Shown here in pieces: positions 1 to 23,200 of a stretch of DNA of 64,000 bases (its first letter is position 1; each line of letters begins with the position of its first letter). The DNA is taken from the NCBI GenBank assembly GCA_964035545.1, contig OZ037765.1:6894698-6958697 (forward strand). Reading direction: 5' to 3'. The position numbers were made by a program, and so were the translations under genes. The notes below the pieces were generated by a model. It was given only the letters and a program-made list of their open reading frames with translations, was not told the DNA's origin and searched no databases. Source of the stretch: Bugula neritina. Taxonomy: Eukaryota > Bryozoa > Gymnolaemata > Cheilostomatida > Bugulidae.

Positions 1-2125
<2,125 letters not shown>

Positions 2126-5100
2126 TGTATGTACGTAGAATAAAGACGCAATGTATATATGTAATGTTAGGTGTTTAACGTAATGTGTATACAGTTTGAT
2201 GACATTTTGACTCTTGGCAGCAACTACTTGTCTTTCGTGTAAACAATGGCTTGAAAAAACTTTGCTTCAACTCTGTGAAAAGTAGAAAGTTAGAGCTAGT
2301 TTATATCTTATAGATTGCTTAATATCAGCCTGTTTTTGTAACTCTGCTTGCTTGTACATTGTATCTTTTATATCAGCTAAAATTCCAAAAATAACCCAAA
2401 ACAATAAAGGCTTATTTTTGATGTTTGTTGCTTTTCATGTAAGAAAATAGATTGGTGCTTGAATTTTTCATAAAATCAGTTGATATATATTTTAATTAAA
2501 ATGTTTTTACAGTTTTGCATAATATTAGTCTTTTTGTTGTAAAGTTATATAAAAGTTTTAAAATTAAAGTTAGTCAATAAATTATTTGACTTTCTATCTT
2601 GCTATCATGAAGGCTGGTGTGGGAGGCATATTCTTGCATTTGAAAAAAGAAAGAAATCTCGATTGCCCACTTCCACTTGATCAAGGGAAAGCTTAGTTCT
2701 CATGATCAACTGTTAAAATTGTATAGCTTTCCAGTTTAAAGTTTCGACTCTCTTAGATAATAAGTTATTGATGATTGGCCAGCCATGAATAGATGTAAAT
2801 ACTTACTCAATGACACTGTTTAAAAAATCTTTTGTCACTATCCTCTGAAACAAAGTGGAGGGAAGCTCATTTGACTAAACTAACAAATTATTTTAATCTT
2901 CAACTGCACCTACTGAAGTGTTTTTTAAAATAATTTATTCATTGTTTGGCTTCTGCTGTCTTTAGAATTTTTCAAATCTTATTATATACTCTTATACTGT
3001 TACATTATAGGCTGGGTAGTGGTATTTATAAAATGCAAAACGAAGCACACTTGAATTTTAAGCAAAATCAATATAAGTACTGCCGTTGTTGAATAATTTG
3101 AGATGTATCTGCCAGCGTTGTCTATAGCAAACATTACGTGGATTGTATACTAGCCGGCCTATTTACCTTTGTTTTATCACTTATTACAAGAAAACTTAAG
3201 TAAGTTACACAAACCTTTCTATTAGAAGATAGAGTATTTGGATGCTGTAAAGTATATGCGAATGTTAATACTTTTTAGCCTGAGATCAAGACCAGCCCAT
3301 ACCCTGCCTGAATGAACAAGATATTTTTTATCAGAACTCAAAGTACAAAATTAGTAAATTAATGGACACCCTGAAATATGCAGCAGTAACCTTCAATTAT
3401 ACTGGCCATTACTTGTTTTGTGTATTGGAATGAATTTTTTTTACTATGTTGCAGTAAGTTTCATTCATATTATTCTTTTATTGCTTAACAAAAGTATGAC
3501 TTTGAGTAGCTGATATGCAATTGGTAAACTACGTAGAATAAATCATGATATGAGACAAATATTGGAGTAGAAAATATTGAATGTAACTACATACAAGTAG
3601 GGGAGGTGGGAGCTTTATATGAGTAAGCAAAAGATTTGGGCACCAGTATTTTAATCTGATAGCCTTGAAGCGTTCATTTGGAGCAAATCATACCACAAAT
3701 ATGACAAAAGGCATTAATCATCAGTTGATTATATCTTTAATCATCCAACAGGTAGCCAAAGGAAATCAACACTTCTACTGACTTTATAATAGCCATTTGA
3801 GTTTTTTGCATTACAAACATAATGACTGCTGAATGTCATGTTATTATTGCACAAGCCTGTCATTTAACTACTTGGCATAATATTACTTTACATAATTCAC
3901 TCTGACATTTTAAAGTAACAACTTTACACAATCTTTTAAATACCAATGAGATTATATAACCTAGTGTGTTTTCTACTGCAAATATTAAACAGGTAGCATC
4001 AAATTCATTGTGGGAGCAAGATATGACAAAGAGGAGATGTTTTTCCGTACAGTAACCTCATTGTAGCATTGCCTACTCATCACTATACACTATTATACCT
4101 GTTGAGATTTCAAAGCTTTAGAAATCTACAACTCTGTTCTACTGATTTAGAAGTTGTGGCACAGAGTAAGCCTGTTAAAACCTCTGCCTCAAAACTCTCC
4201 TTTAGAGCAGAATGTTTAGAAGCTTCAAATTTTAGTGTTTCAGCACACATATGACTCATACTAGACATATCTATCAACAGTTTCATTTTATTACAGTGCA
4301 AACAGGCTGAGAGCTGTTGTGCCCAAAGTGTGTCATCACTCGGTGTACAAGCTAATAAACCATGGTGACAGTTAAACGTATTTACTCGTACATGAATCTT
4401 GGCAGCTACACTGTCTCCCACCCATCACTTACTCCCTCAAGTTTTGTGTCACTGATAACAGCTTATAATTAAGATGAGTCAGTGTTGACAAAGGTAATCC
4501 TCAGCTACAGTGGGACTGACACTCCCCCACCCTAATATCTAATATAGATAATTAGGCTGTTCATGAATACTCTATACCCGTCACCATCTTCATCACCCAA
4601 TTGCCTTTCTTAGTCCTGAGTAAACATGATTTACATGCAGTATTGGAAGTTGTGGCAAAGCTTAAATGTTAATATCATTGGTATTTAATGGATATTTGTT
4701 GTGAGCAACTTTTTTAAAATAAAATTTAATTAACAGGAAAATTGAACCAGTAATTTAATGCTTTAACAGAAACTGCATTATAATAAATGTATATATATGT
4801 TTTCTTTATTGTGCTTGAAAAAAATCTGAAAAAAATTAGGTGCAGCTATTTTAAGTCATTTAAAAAGCCTGTGTTAAAAATGTGCTTTTATCTTAAAAGA
4901 GTTATTTTCCCATGAAAAGTGCAATCCTAGTCTAAGCTAAAATTATATAAGAAATAATTAGAGCTAAGGTGATAATTGTTTATGAGTTACTGCAGTAATT
5001 GTATAGAACGTTTAGCGGTAACTATAATAACTATAAAATAGCTACTATAGTTTTTTGTTTAAATATTGTATTTGTTTGGGCCAAGCCCTGCCCCCTGCTA

Positions 5101-6356
5101 AAATATATATTACAATTAAAGCTTAGATTATATAAATGCATGACATTGTGAAAAAATAATTGAAAATTTTGTTTATTGGTGTGATCTCATAACATTTTTA
5201 TGGTCCCATAAGCTGTAAAAATATTATGTTAAACAGAATCCTTTAAATGTTTACCTCTCAGATCTGCTTCCTAAATAATTGCAATTGTTTTTAGATTTAT
5301 CCTAAATAGCTATACTTAACGTTGCATGATAACAATTGTACCAAAAGACAATATGATCTTGAGTTAAAAGACACAAGACTGATATTAGATCAAACTCAAA
5401 GACATCGATGAAAGCATAGAAGGTTGTAAAATTCGACTATCAGGAAAATTTGATAAGAAAACAAAAAATTCACACGTTACTAAAGTTGAAGTGCTGTGTG
5501 CGTCTTTACACTAACAAACTACCTGTGACTACTCAACATACACATAGCTACTGTTCAAGATTTAGCAGAGAGAGGGAGATGTTGGCCACCCGTACTTTTA
5601 GCATGTGAGTCACCAAGACTGAGACTACGAGGCTATAAAGTACAGAAAGATTTAATTATTTTATTGGAGGTACATTATAAACCTGGTTGATATAGCAAAG
5701 ATATTGAACGGGATAAACTTACTGGCACCATTTAACAGCCAATAACAGGTTGCTATGAAAGACGTTATTTTGTATTGAGCTCTTATAGGTGAGCGGCAAT
5801 TAAATGTTTGTAATTACTCCAACCAGTTATCAAGATATAGCCCTACGCACGCCCTTAGTAAAAGATATATAGAAATAGAAACTTTTGCCGTGGGAAAGTA
5901 GCAGTAAAGGAGTTGAGTCATATTAAGCCTGAATTACAGGCTCCTTAAATAACAGCCGTCTCTTTTGAAAATTAAAGCCTGGGGCATTGAAGGACCACCA
6001 AAATAGACCAAAATTTGTTATTGCTTCAATAGGCAAACAATATTTTGCATAAGCAACATGCTTATGTTTGTAAATTTTAGAATTATTATTATAAAAGTGC
6101 GAAAAATTAATTTCAAAAGTCAAAATTATATTTACACATGGTTGGAGATGTCAGAAAGCTGTCATTGTGTTACATCAGCATCTGATGCTTTTGTATTATT
6201 TTTAAAACCCCAGGAATTGAGGTTTGTGGTTTTTTATCCAGGCATGTTTTTAGCCTAATATTAAATATATCTGAATAGTTTAATATAAGACTGTAAATAT
6301 TCAAAGCTTTTCAACTTTGCAGGTGCTGTTTATGGTTTTGCCAAATACCCACAATT

Positions 6357-6403
6357 ATAATATATATTATATTATATCGTATTATATTATATTATATTAT
6401 ATA
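6357..6403. repeat. ATATT-type pentanucleotide microsatellite
   Basis: Reiterated ATATT units, about nine with one CG interruption (tatcgtatta). Confidence 0.8.
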
Positions 6404-7341
6404 CAAAATCTGGTGTGCTGGTGGAGTTGGCGTTAGATATATGAGTATAATTTTAATCTCTATTTTTAGCTTTCTATGAGTGCAAACATTTTTTTCCCAA
6501 TTAAAATAATTTTAGCAATCACACTGCTATTTTAAAACAGAAATAATAATTTTTTTCAATATTAAACATATAAACATATAAATTAAATTATCTAATAAAT
6601 GTAGTAGCTTTTCATATTCTTGTAGCTCTAAATTTTAGATATAGGTTTTTTCAACAAATTACATTTAAAAATCTGTTAGTATATGGTTGACAGTTGGTGT
6701 TGAGAAAATTAGCAGAAAATGAATAGCTTAACATTAAATGAGATAATTTGCTAAACATTAATTCAGTTTTTAGTATTTTTGTAAAATTTGTAAAGTGACT
6801 AAAATTTTACATTGCACTGTTGCATTAAAAAATACCCATGTATCTAAGAGTGGAGTGTATATAAGCATGTGAGCAATGTTTTACTATGGATAATTTAGAT
6901 GTTATAAAATTTAAATCATACTTAATTGAGGTTTTTTTTTTCAACAATTTAGCATTGCAAAATCTAACATTTGTTATTTTACATTTAGCAAATAAAACAT
7001 CGTTTTTGAAGAAAATGCATGATTCTAGGCATGACTGGTTGAAGAACAATGAATGAGCTAAGCAGTGCACTAGCTGACCAGTGGCTCTAATCTAGACAGC
7101 TTATACTATACAGCTTTGAGTGAGGGAAGAAAAATATGCACCTTTAACTTGGCTGACTCCAGTGAGAAAATATATTAAAATTATTTTAATATGTTAGAAG
7201 ATGAGTAGTTATGGGGAGGCATTGGGTGCTCGGTAAGTTCGAGTAGAGAAGATACATAGTTTAAGTAAACAGAGGGTGAGGCCATGTTGTGCTCATTTGC
7301 CAGACTTTCTAATACTCTATTCTATTTCCTTACTGTATACC

Positions 7342-7426
7342 CTGTAGAGACTGTATACTGTATACTCTGTAGAGACTGTATACTGTATACTCTGTGGAGA
7401 CTGTATAATGTATACTCTGTGGAGAC
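7342..7426. repeat. 25-bp minisatellite, about 3.4 copies
   Basis: The unit ctgtagagactgtatactgt + atact is repeated at 7342, 7367 and 7392, with a partial copy from 7417. The first two copies are identical; the later ones carry a shared a-to-g change. Confidence 0.85.
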
Positions 7427-10105
7427 GCACAGTATGAGTTTAGCAGACTAGACACCACTCTCTGACAAACATCCTAATAGCCATTGTCATTTAAAACTGT
7501 AATTGCTGATTGCAGTCAGTTGCAGAAACATTGTCTTCCACAAACTCGGTGGGTCTACTGCATACACTGAGATCTAACACTGCTTACATTAATAGCTAGT
7601 ACTTCTTACATTGATGTCTAGTATTTATGTTTAATATGCCCGCAGACAGCCCAGAGCTCTCAGACAAAATCTCTTCATATAAACAGTGGCTGTGGCCTAC
7701 AAGCCAAGTGAAAAGATTAAAGGGAAATTATTTTGTCTTCAAAGAATGCTACTGCAACTTGTGTTGACTGCTGCAGCTCAAGTACATGGCTACCATTTAG
7801 GACAAATTGTGTTTAGTTTGCTAATGCGTGTAGGCACCAACGTCAAGTGTCCATGAGACATTGTTTAAAATTACACTTACTTTTGTTTAAGTCAAAAGAG
7901 TTGCTAAACCACTTGAAGACAACAATGTCATTGGTATCTAGATATTGCCTCCTTTAATGCTGGTTCATTTAATAATACATCAACATAACTATAATGTTAT
8001 TATACAGGCCTATCAATAACATCTAAAAGTATGCAACATTTAAACTGTAATATTCTAAAAATTCCGGGCTACCACTTTGTTACGAGTATTAAGAAGATGA
8101 TAAATGATTACTAAGAATTATTTACTATTTGGAACTTTGTCAAAAATTAAGGTTTTGTACAATTATGCAGCTGCAAAATATTTGTGGGCGGAAGGTTTGA
8201 CACAGATTAGGGCTATTTTCTTGTAGACTCTCCAGTCCACCAGGAAGCTGTGAGTTATCTATGTTTTATAAAACTGGGACACAGCAAGTGTTATTCTATG
8301 ACACTGTAGCAAGCTGCAGCAATGATAATTATTATTTATAACTGAAGCTGTAATAACTTTTGTTTCGATACTTGTTATTACATAAACTTCATACATTTTG
8401 CTATAATGCTTGCAGTATTAATTCTTTGACTTTTTTTCTTAGTCACTAAATTTTGATCTCATGTAAGATGTTTCTATTGCCCTGTGTTATCATTTCCCCT
8501 TATTAACTCTAGCAACACAAATATATATAGCATTTTCTAAAAACATGTACAACTGTACCCTTTGTGACACGAACTAAATGCATTAATATAAATTTCTGAC
8601 TAGTGTTTTGGTAATTATGTAAAATATTTTAACCTAAACTCATAAAAATTATTAGGACTAAACTATAAAACTATAAAATGTGGTATATTGGTTTCAAGTC
8701 CTAGAAAAGGCTAACAACAATAGAAATTAATATAGGGGATGTAAAATTTCATTTTATTATAGCCAATGCAAAACCACTAGAGCAAGTGGCAGCAGTGAGC
8801 ATCTGCTAAAAAATAAACCTGCCTGGCCCTGCCAAACAACAGTGCAGGCATGCATATATGTTCATCAACTCAGTTTTAGTACCACATCGTTTGGCTTAAA
8901 AGATAACAATTCAATCTGACACACCACAAAATTACAGTGCGTTACAGTGCAGAATATTTTGTTAAATGTAGCCATGTGTTACCAGCACCCCCCATTTAAC
9001 TTTTAGCCCAGAGTCTACCTTTTCAGGCTATTAGTTCCTGTAAGGATAAATGATATTTATTTTGAAAAGCTGTTTTTGTAAAGCAGATGTTGATTAGTGG
9101 CACTGCACAATATTCATTTCTGCCTCTTAAGCTACTGTCCATATATAATGATAATAGTCCGAGTTCTTATGCCAGTGTCACCCAAACAGAATCCCTCCCT
9201 GAAAAATGAAAATGAGGAGGCACCTGAAGCTACTTTGCAAGGAGTGAATGTGATGGCAGGAGTTGACCAACTTCACACCTGTGTGCTGTGTAAACCTACC
9301 AACAGGCTGTGTTAGCTGCTGTCAAGGGTTTAAGCCCTCACCTATTCTAATCAACATGAATTAACAAACAAAATCTTCAAATCACAACTATTAAGTGTTG
9401 AGTGAGCAAACGTGTCACTCAATACCTCTTGTTGCTCAATACAATGAAGAGCCACTATCACTACAAGTGAACAGAAGATGCTGTATGCTGTTCAACGCAA
9501 TATTTATAATCATCAGGTGTTACATGGTGGAGCTTCTGTATATATGGACAGTGATACACATCATCAAGTTCTCCAAAGTTTTTATTCACCTGCATATACA
9601 GTTTTGGTAACTTTAATAGCTATAATTATTTATATATTGAATGTTTGAAATGTTATAATTATGGAAGGCATTTAATGAAAACCTCTTATACCCATGAGTA
9701 GTATCAACTAAAACCAATAAAATTTATGTTTAAATTTAGGGTCATATCACCAGGCAGTGCTGTTAGAAAATTAGCTAAAATCAGTCTAATTTGTTTCAGT
9801 GGTTACATATTTTTATTCAGCCCATTTCCTATTATAAGCCTAAAAAGAATATTTGATTAATTATTATATGACAAGTTATGGTGGCATGAGTCAATCAAAG
9901 CTGCTGTTACAAGGTTTAAGACAGGTAATAGTCAAGCTTATTAGCCAATCGCTGTCCAATCCAAAGATGCGTGATGCACAGTTTTCTGTAGATCACCTTG
10001 TTATGAGTCATTGAGAGTTATAAAACTATAAAACATTTTACCATGTGCGTGAGATATATAGCTAAGAAGGATTTACGCTGACGTTTTTTGGAGAGCCGAG
10101 AAACC

Positions 10106-17300
<7,195 letters not shown>

Positions 17301-17935
17301 ATGAAACTCAGTTATGTCTGCCGAGTTCACTGGGTGACCTCAATTGCTACAAGTTGTGTCAGATCTAGCTGGGATGGCTCTTTACTGCCATAAGTTACAC
17401 TTACCAGAGTATTAGGGCTCATCTGGGATCACGCTGGATTTACAGACTACCACAGGATATAAAATGTAGAATTGTTATTGCGTTAATATAAGGTGTTTAT
17501 ATAACCATAATCCTACGTGTATTATAAACTTTAATTTGCTGTAAAACACATGTAGCACCATACAATCCGGTAATTTTTCTCGACAATCAAATTTTAGAAC
17601 TTTTCTGTATTTCAAACAATTTTTCAATTGGTATTAAGTTTATATGCTGGTTGCATATATCTTTCCTCAGTACTGCACTTGAGAAATACTTGTAATTGGA
17701 TTTGACATATTTGTGGTTTGTATTAGTACTTTCTTGTCAAATATGATGTAGACAACATATTTTTGTATTCTAATTATTACGAAAGTTATATTTATGTACA
17801 TACTCATAGCTTTAGAATCTCAATGTTCAAAGTTTAGCTAGCTGTTCTATATGTTCTTCATTCAATTTTTACACATAAGTAAAATCTAATTCTGTTCCAA
17901 ATATAATTTCTAAATAAACTTTTATTTGTTTGAAC
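17301..17935 (+). other. Probable 3' UTR and polyadenylation region of the odd-skipped gene
   Basis: An AATAAA hexamer lies at 17913-17918, about 610 bp after the stop codon. It is the best cleavage signal before the next simple-sequence region. Confidence 0.5.
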
Positions 17936-18139
17936 GAAAAAATTGACTTAAATTTTTGAACATGCAAAACCAAAGTATTTTTATAAATTAATAAAAACAT
18001 TTTGAATCATAGATTTATTTTCCCATAACAGTAATAAAGCTAGATTTACTTTCTACAGTTGCTTACATCATAATTTGAAATTACTTTAAAAATATTATGC
18101 TACAATTGGCCAAATTGGCTCTTTAAACAGCTTTATAAA

Positions 18140-18325
18140 ACATCTGGTGGACAATGTTTCAAGTCTTAGATCGATTTAATTTCACTCCACTGCACGCATC
18201 TCATTTTGGTTTGTCCAGCACAGGACTGTGTAACAGGCACCCCAGGTGTGTACAATGTGACTCTCACCATGAAATCTTTCCTTTTTAGTGGCCCTCGATC
18301 TGAAAAGGTTGGACACTCCTGGTGC
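18140..18325. mobile_element. Possible degraded hAT-like MITE end
   Basis: The stretch gtggccctcgatctgaaaag followed by gttggacactcctg (18290-18325), read in reverse, resembles the CAGGGGTGTCCAACCTTTT-type terminal inverted repeat of many hAT elements. A poor inverted partner may lie near 18142-18175. No clear 8-bp target duplication was found. Confidence 0.3.
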
Positions 18326-19039
18326 AGCAGATATACAGTATCAGAGTAGCTTTGGAATGTTTGTGCTCTAAGAAGTACAGCAACGGAATGTATTTTGACA
18401 AAGTTATAAACTATAACCTATGTATATGCCAAACTAACTTAAATTTATTATAATATATGATACTATTGCAAAATATGGTATACAAATAATTCTCACTTAC
18501 TATACAGTCGAATGCCTTCCTACTTCCATACCCTTCTTAATTTAATACTCAAGTCCTGCTCATAATAATGGAGATCACATAATATTAGCCTATAACACAA
18601 TCAAGTTGTTAGTATATAAAATGATGAAAACATGTAGTATATATGGGTGAAGACTTGTATAGGCAGACTATAGAGATGCTAGCATATTATAAAGCAGAAC
18701 ATGATCAATGAAATGTTATTGTGAATGGCCATAATTGTTTATAATGATTAACAATAATATTATTATGATTAGGTACAATGACCCTAAGTGGGAGCGAAAC
18801 AGAACCCTCTTTAGAGTTATTTTCTCTGGAATATTCACTCGTCTCATGCTCTCTAACTAGGGAGTACCGGTTTGACCAATTTAGCGCTCAATAGACACAC
18901 TGTTATGTAAACTTAATCGTTATAAGGCCGATTCAAAGTAAACATTAAAATGAAATAGAAATAGCCTTGTATTAGCTCTAAAATTATTCTACCCTTTTGC
19001 CAGCTAAAAGTATGTTATTCATGTTTTTTAATTCGTTCA

Positions 19040-19690
19040 ATAAATAATTTTTATTTTATCATCGTGATCATCATGATAATCATCATCACTCATCAGTCTC
19101 AAATTAGAATTTCAATATGAATATGAATATGAATTAGAATATCAATATCAATATGGATCATTATCACGACACTTACGTCTAACTCTTAAGTCTCGACAAA
19201 TAAGATAATCATCATCATCACCATGAACGTGAAGTGGTCATGAACCATAAAGTGATCACCATCATAAATGGTGGTATCAATATCATGATTATGTCGATCG
19301 CAATGATGATCATCTGTTCATCATTATCATAGTGATATTCATATATTATTTTATGATTTATCATTATCATTATGATATTGATAATTATATTTATTGTAAA
19401 TATATGATTAATATTATTATATGATAATGATTATCACTATGATTATAATTTTGATCATAATTATAAATTGAAATAATAATAATAGTCATCGTGATTAATG
19501 GCAATGGATATGATAAAATAATGGTGATGATTGTGATTGTTATTATGTTTATCACTTACCTAATTTTATGATTACTTATTCTTATGATTATCAATATGGT
19601 CATTAGATTCAATATGCTAATGGTAATCATTGTTGTTATGCTGTTCATTGATGATCATTTTAAATTTATGATAGTGATAAAATAATTTCA
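19040..19690. repeat. Cryptically simple ATG/ATC-rich region
   Basis: About 650 bp made almost entirely of scrambled ATC, ATG, ATT and AAT triplets (for example atcatcaccatg, tatcattatcattatgat). There is no fixed period and no open frame. It is intergenic, between the odd-skipped gene and DNA2. The rest of 17935-20213 shows nothing else apart from the possible hAT fragment. Confidence 0.75.
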
Positions 19691-20213
19691 ATTAATGTTA
19701 TGTTCACTTTGCATTATATTTTTTGATGAGTTACATTTACTTTGTCTGTTAATATTTAATATGATCAAACTATGGCCATGTGACGCATTTATACTTTCTC
19801 AAATTTCAATTATTAAAGCTAGTAAAAACTGCTAAAGCTACTGCCTCAACAGTAAAAAAGGCTGACTGAGTTGACACAATGGTGTGAAAATATTGTTATT
19901 TACTTTTAATTAATAATTCTTATGTAATAGCGATTATTTAAACTAATTTTTTAAGCTAATATGCTTTGTGATACCACGATTCTAGGACTCATATGCTGGT
20001 ATTAAAACACTGTTTTGCTGAAATTACACTGTTGTATAAAAAAAGTATCTGCAGTTGTACAGCCTTATTGGTAGAGTAATTTTAGTCTTTTATAACCTAA
20101 TGATAATTTAATTAAATAGGATCAACATGCCTTCACTATACCATTTGTTTATGCAAGCATGAAATCTAAAAGGTGTTGACCGCTTTAAAAAACTGATTTT
20201 AGGACTAGGAAGA

Positions 20214-23200
20214 ATGGCAAAGGCGAGTACACCAACACCAGTAGTCTTGCTATCAGATTCAGATGGCGAGTCCAACAACTCACTTACAGTTTTAAAAGTA
20301 AAACCTAAACGAAAATCAATTACAAACAGACCAACTGTAAAGCGACTCGCTAGCAACCGGCCTAAGAACCAAACCAGAATAGACAGCTTCTTCCACACAC
20401 TAACTATTAAAAGTGATAAACCGAAACTGTTGAAATCCAATAGTTTTAGTGGTAGCTTGAGTAAAGGCTCTTTTCAAGATGGTGAACAATCAAGTCTATC
20501 GCAGTCTAATACAACATCTGATTCATGCAAACTTTTTTCTGGGATTAAAAGAACAGCAACTTCAGGGTCTTCCCCATCCACAAAGTTACACAAAGTTGTT
20601 GAACCAAAGCTAACCGAGTTGAAAGGTAAGAAGTAAAAAAAATTTTTAGTTGATGAACTATTTCCTAATTGTAAAATTGTATTATAGTTAGCTCTTTTTA
20701 TTTGAAGGTGATGAGTTATGGAAAGCTGTGGTGGCCCAAAGGAAGAAGCCAAAATCCTTAGCCAAACAGTTTGATGATTTAGATCAAGAGAATCTTAATG
20801 GTGCTTCAAATTTTGATGATTTCGAAAGTAAGCTGATAACCAAACAAGTGGTGCACAGTTTCCCTAATGATAAGGTGATTAAAAGACATTCTGGACCAGG
20901 AAAGAAAGAGGTTGAGGATTATCTTCAAAAGATAAAAGATGCAATCCCAGAAGTTATTCCAGCAGAGCCTGTAGTAGATGCCACCCCAATCTTTCGTCCA
21001 AAAGCAAAAATTGTAATTAAGAAAAAGAAGTCTGACTGTGAATTTAATAATGAAAATACTGTTAAATCTGGACTATTAACTTCAACACCCACCAAATTAA
21101 GCTCTCCCAACGTAGCCATAACAGATCATAGTTTGGACTTATTCTCAGACAACAGCTTGTTAGAAGAAGGTACGGAGGAAAATCTCTCTTCCGCACTATG
21201 TGAAGATTATGGCCGACATGTAGTTGTTGACTGCAGTGTTGGGTAAGATCCACAGCATTGAGAAATCTTAACTCCACTTCAGCATTTTGAGCAAGTTTAT
21301 ATAATTTCTTTAAAATTAGGTATAATATCTAAATAAATTATGCATGTCATAAAAATGACCGATTATTAAAATTTGTTTATTATATTTTATTAAGTTTCAC
21401 ACCAAACTTTGCCCTGATGTTTGTGTTAATATTTAGTTGTGCTGTAAGAGCACCGGAAGCTGTTCAGTCACAGATTCATTTGTTGAGTATTTTTTGTAGA
21501 GATGACAACACTGTGATGCTTCTGAAAGACATGAATGGACAGACAAAAACATGTGAACTCAAAGGATTCTGGTGAGTTTATATTGTTGTGATTTTGTGGA
21601 TTATAAGAATAGACTAGTAGTCTGCATGCCAGTTATTGTGAGAGAAATAAAGAGTCTTGATTAAAATGAATCTATGAGTATTTATTTCTTCTGACTGCTT
21701 CGAGCTCCAGTACAAGAATGAAATAACATTGAAAAGCTTCGCACTTATATAGGGGGGAATTCCCGCCACTAATGAGGGGCCGAAACTCGTGCGAACGTCG
21801 GGGTTCCGCCGACCGACATCGGAGGGAGTACTGCCCGATCTCGGGCAGGTCCCTCCGACTTCGTGTCTTCGGTCTCCGACTTCGCACGAGTCTCGGCTTA
21901 CATATAATAAAAAGAAAACGAGTGCGAGGGAATACAACTCACAAAAACTATTACAGTAAACAAACAAAAATAATAGGAAGGGCAATTCACAATCATTACG
22001 CTATTTACTACACTAATCTTAGCTATAATTACAATATTTGAGGCATTAGAAAGCTACGCAAGGAGCTTAGCTATAATTACAGCATTTACAGTATTTACAA
22101 AGTTACGCTAAGTCCATTATAATAGTGACGCGATATAATTACTAGAGCGTTAAAATCCATTACATTCTCCCCCCATCGAAAAGCATCTCCCTTTTCGATA
22201 ACAGAAAAACAGTTTAGCCTCCGTCCGGGGCGTTGAATGCTGGTGGTTCGCAGTTGTTTGTCTTAGTCATCGGATTCGGCGTATCAGGCTCTCTATCTCC
22301 CTTGTGCATTGATCGAGGTGGCAGGATAAGGCCTGAATTCTTCCGTCTAAGTCACTTCTCTGGGTGAGGTCAAGGCCATCGGTAGGTCTAGGGCACCGTC
22401 GTCCACTTGGGTTAACACTAGGTGGGTGGCCGTCTACTATGTGTCTGGGCTGGTTTGCGAGTTGCTGTACCTGAAGTTGTCCTGCACTTTCAGGGCTACT
22501 CTGCATTCGAGGCTTGGAGTCTTTACCCGTACTGGGTGAACAACTCGATGACTGGGGGCCAGTCAAACGCCCTACGTGATAATCAGCCAAGTACTTGGGG
22601 GGGTTTCCTGTCTCTTCTGGCTCTCTCCAAGGTGTTGGAGACTGAGGTATCTGGCCGGTCTGGAGTGTCGTGTATGGGAGGTACTTCCTCCCGGTTTTCG
22701 GGTGGTGTGACTGGTCCTGGGTTATCTGGCGGCGGTGAGAGGTCCTCTATCGGTGTGGGCCTAGGGAGTGGATCCGGAGTAGGAGGAACCGAGGGTGGGT
22801 TTTGTGGCGGAGGTCTTGGGCTATTGTCGGGCTCCTCGGGATTACGAATAAAAATTTCCCACTCTCGGGGTTGATTCCTTCTCCCACGGGAGATGGGCTG
22901 TCGTGCTGGTTCCAGCAGTGGTGGTGCCTGTCCCGCGGCTTCCGGGCTTCCGTGGTAAGGTTTCAACCGCTGCTCGTTCTGAACAGATATCTGTCCCGAG
23001 CGTTCCACACGATATGTATGGTTTGGTAAAACCTCTACCACGCAGTAGGGCCCGACGAACTTAGGCTGTAATTTAGCCGATTGTCCGCGCCGCCTGCGGT
23101 AGCTGACCATCCACACCCAGTCCCCTTCGCGATACAGAGGCGGTTCCTCGGAATCTTCTGTTCGTACCAGCCACTGTTTCTCTCTCAGTGCGTCATGAAC

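Larger units (their letters stand above)
2160..10000. other. Intergenic stretch, no gene recognised
   Basis: AT-rich DNA between the NPL-like promoter and the odd-skipped gene. Open frames are short (up to about 100 codons), of low complexity and without family resemblance or good splice context. The only structured features are the pentanucleotide tract near 6357-6403 and the 25-bp minisatellite at 7342-7426. Distal enhancers of the odd-skipped gene could lie here but nothing in the sequence proves it. Confidence 0.6.

Noticed and set aside
4110-4421. 103-codon minus-strand open frame
   Set aside because: No family resemblance, splice context or coding-like composition.
9097-9315. 72-codon plus-strand open frame upstream of the odd-skipped gene
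   Set aside because: Part is coding-like (EEAPEATLQGVNVMAGVD) but no start, splice sites or homologue were recognised.
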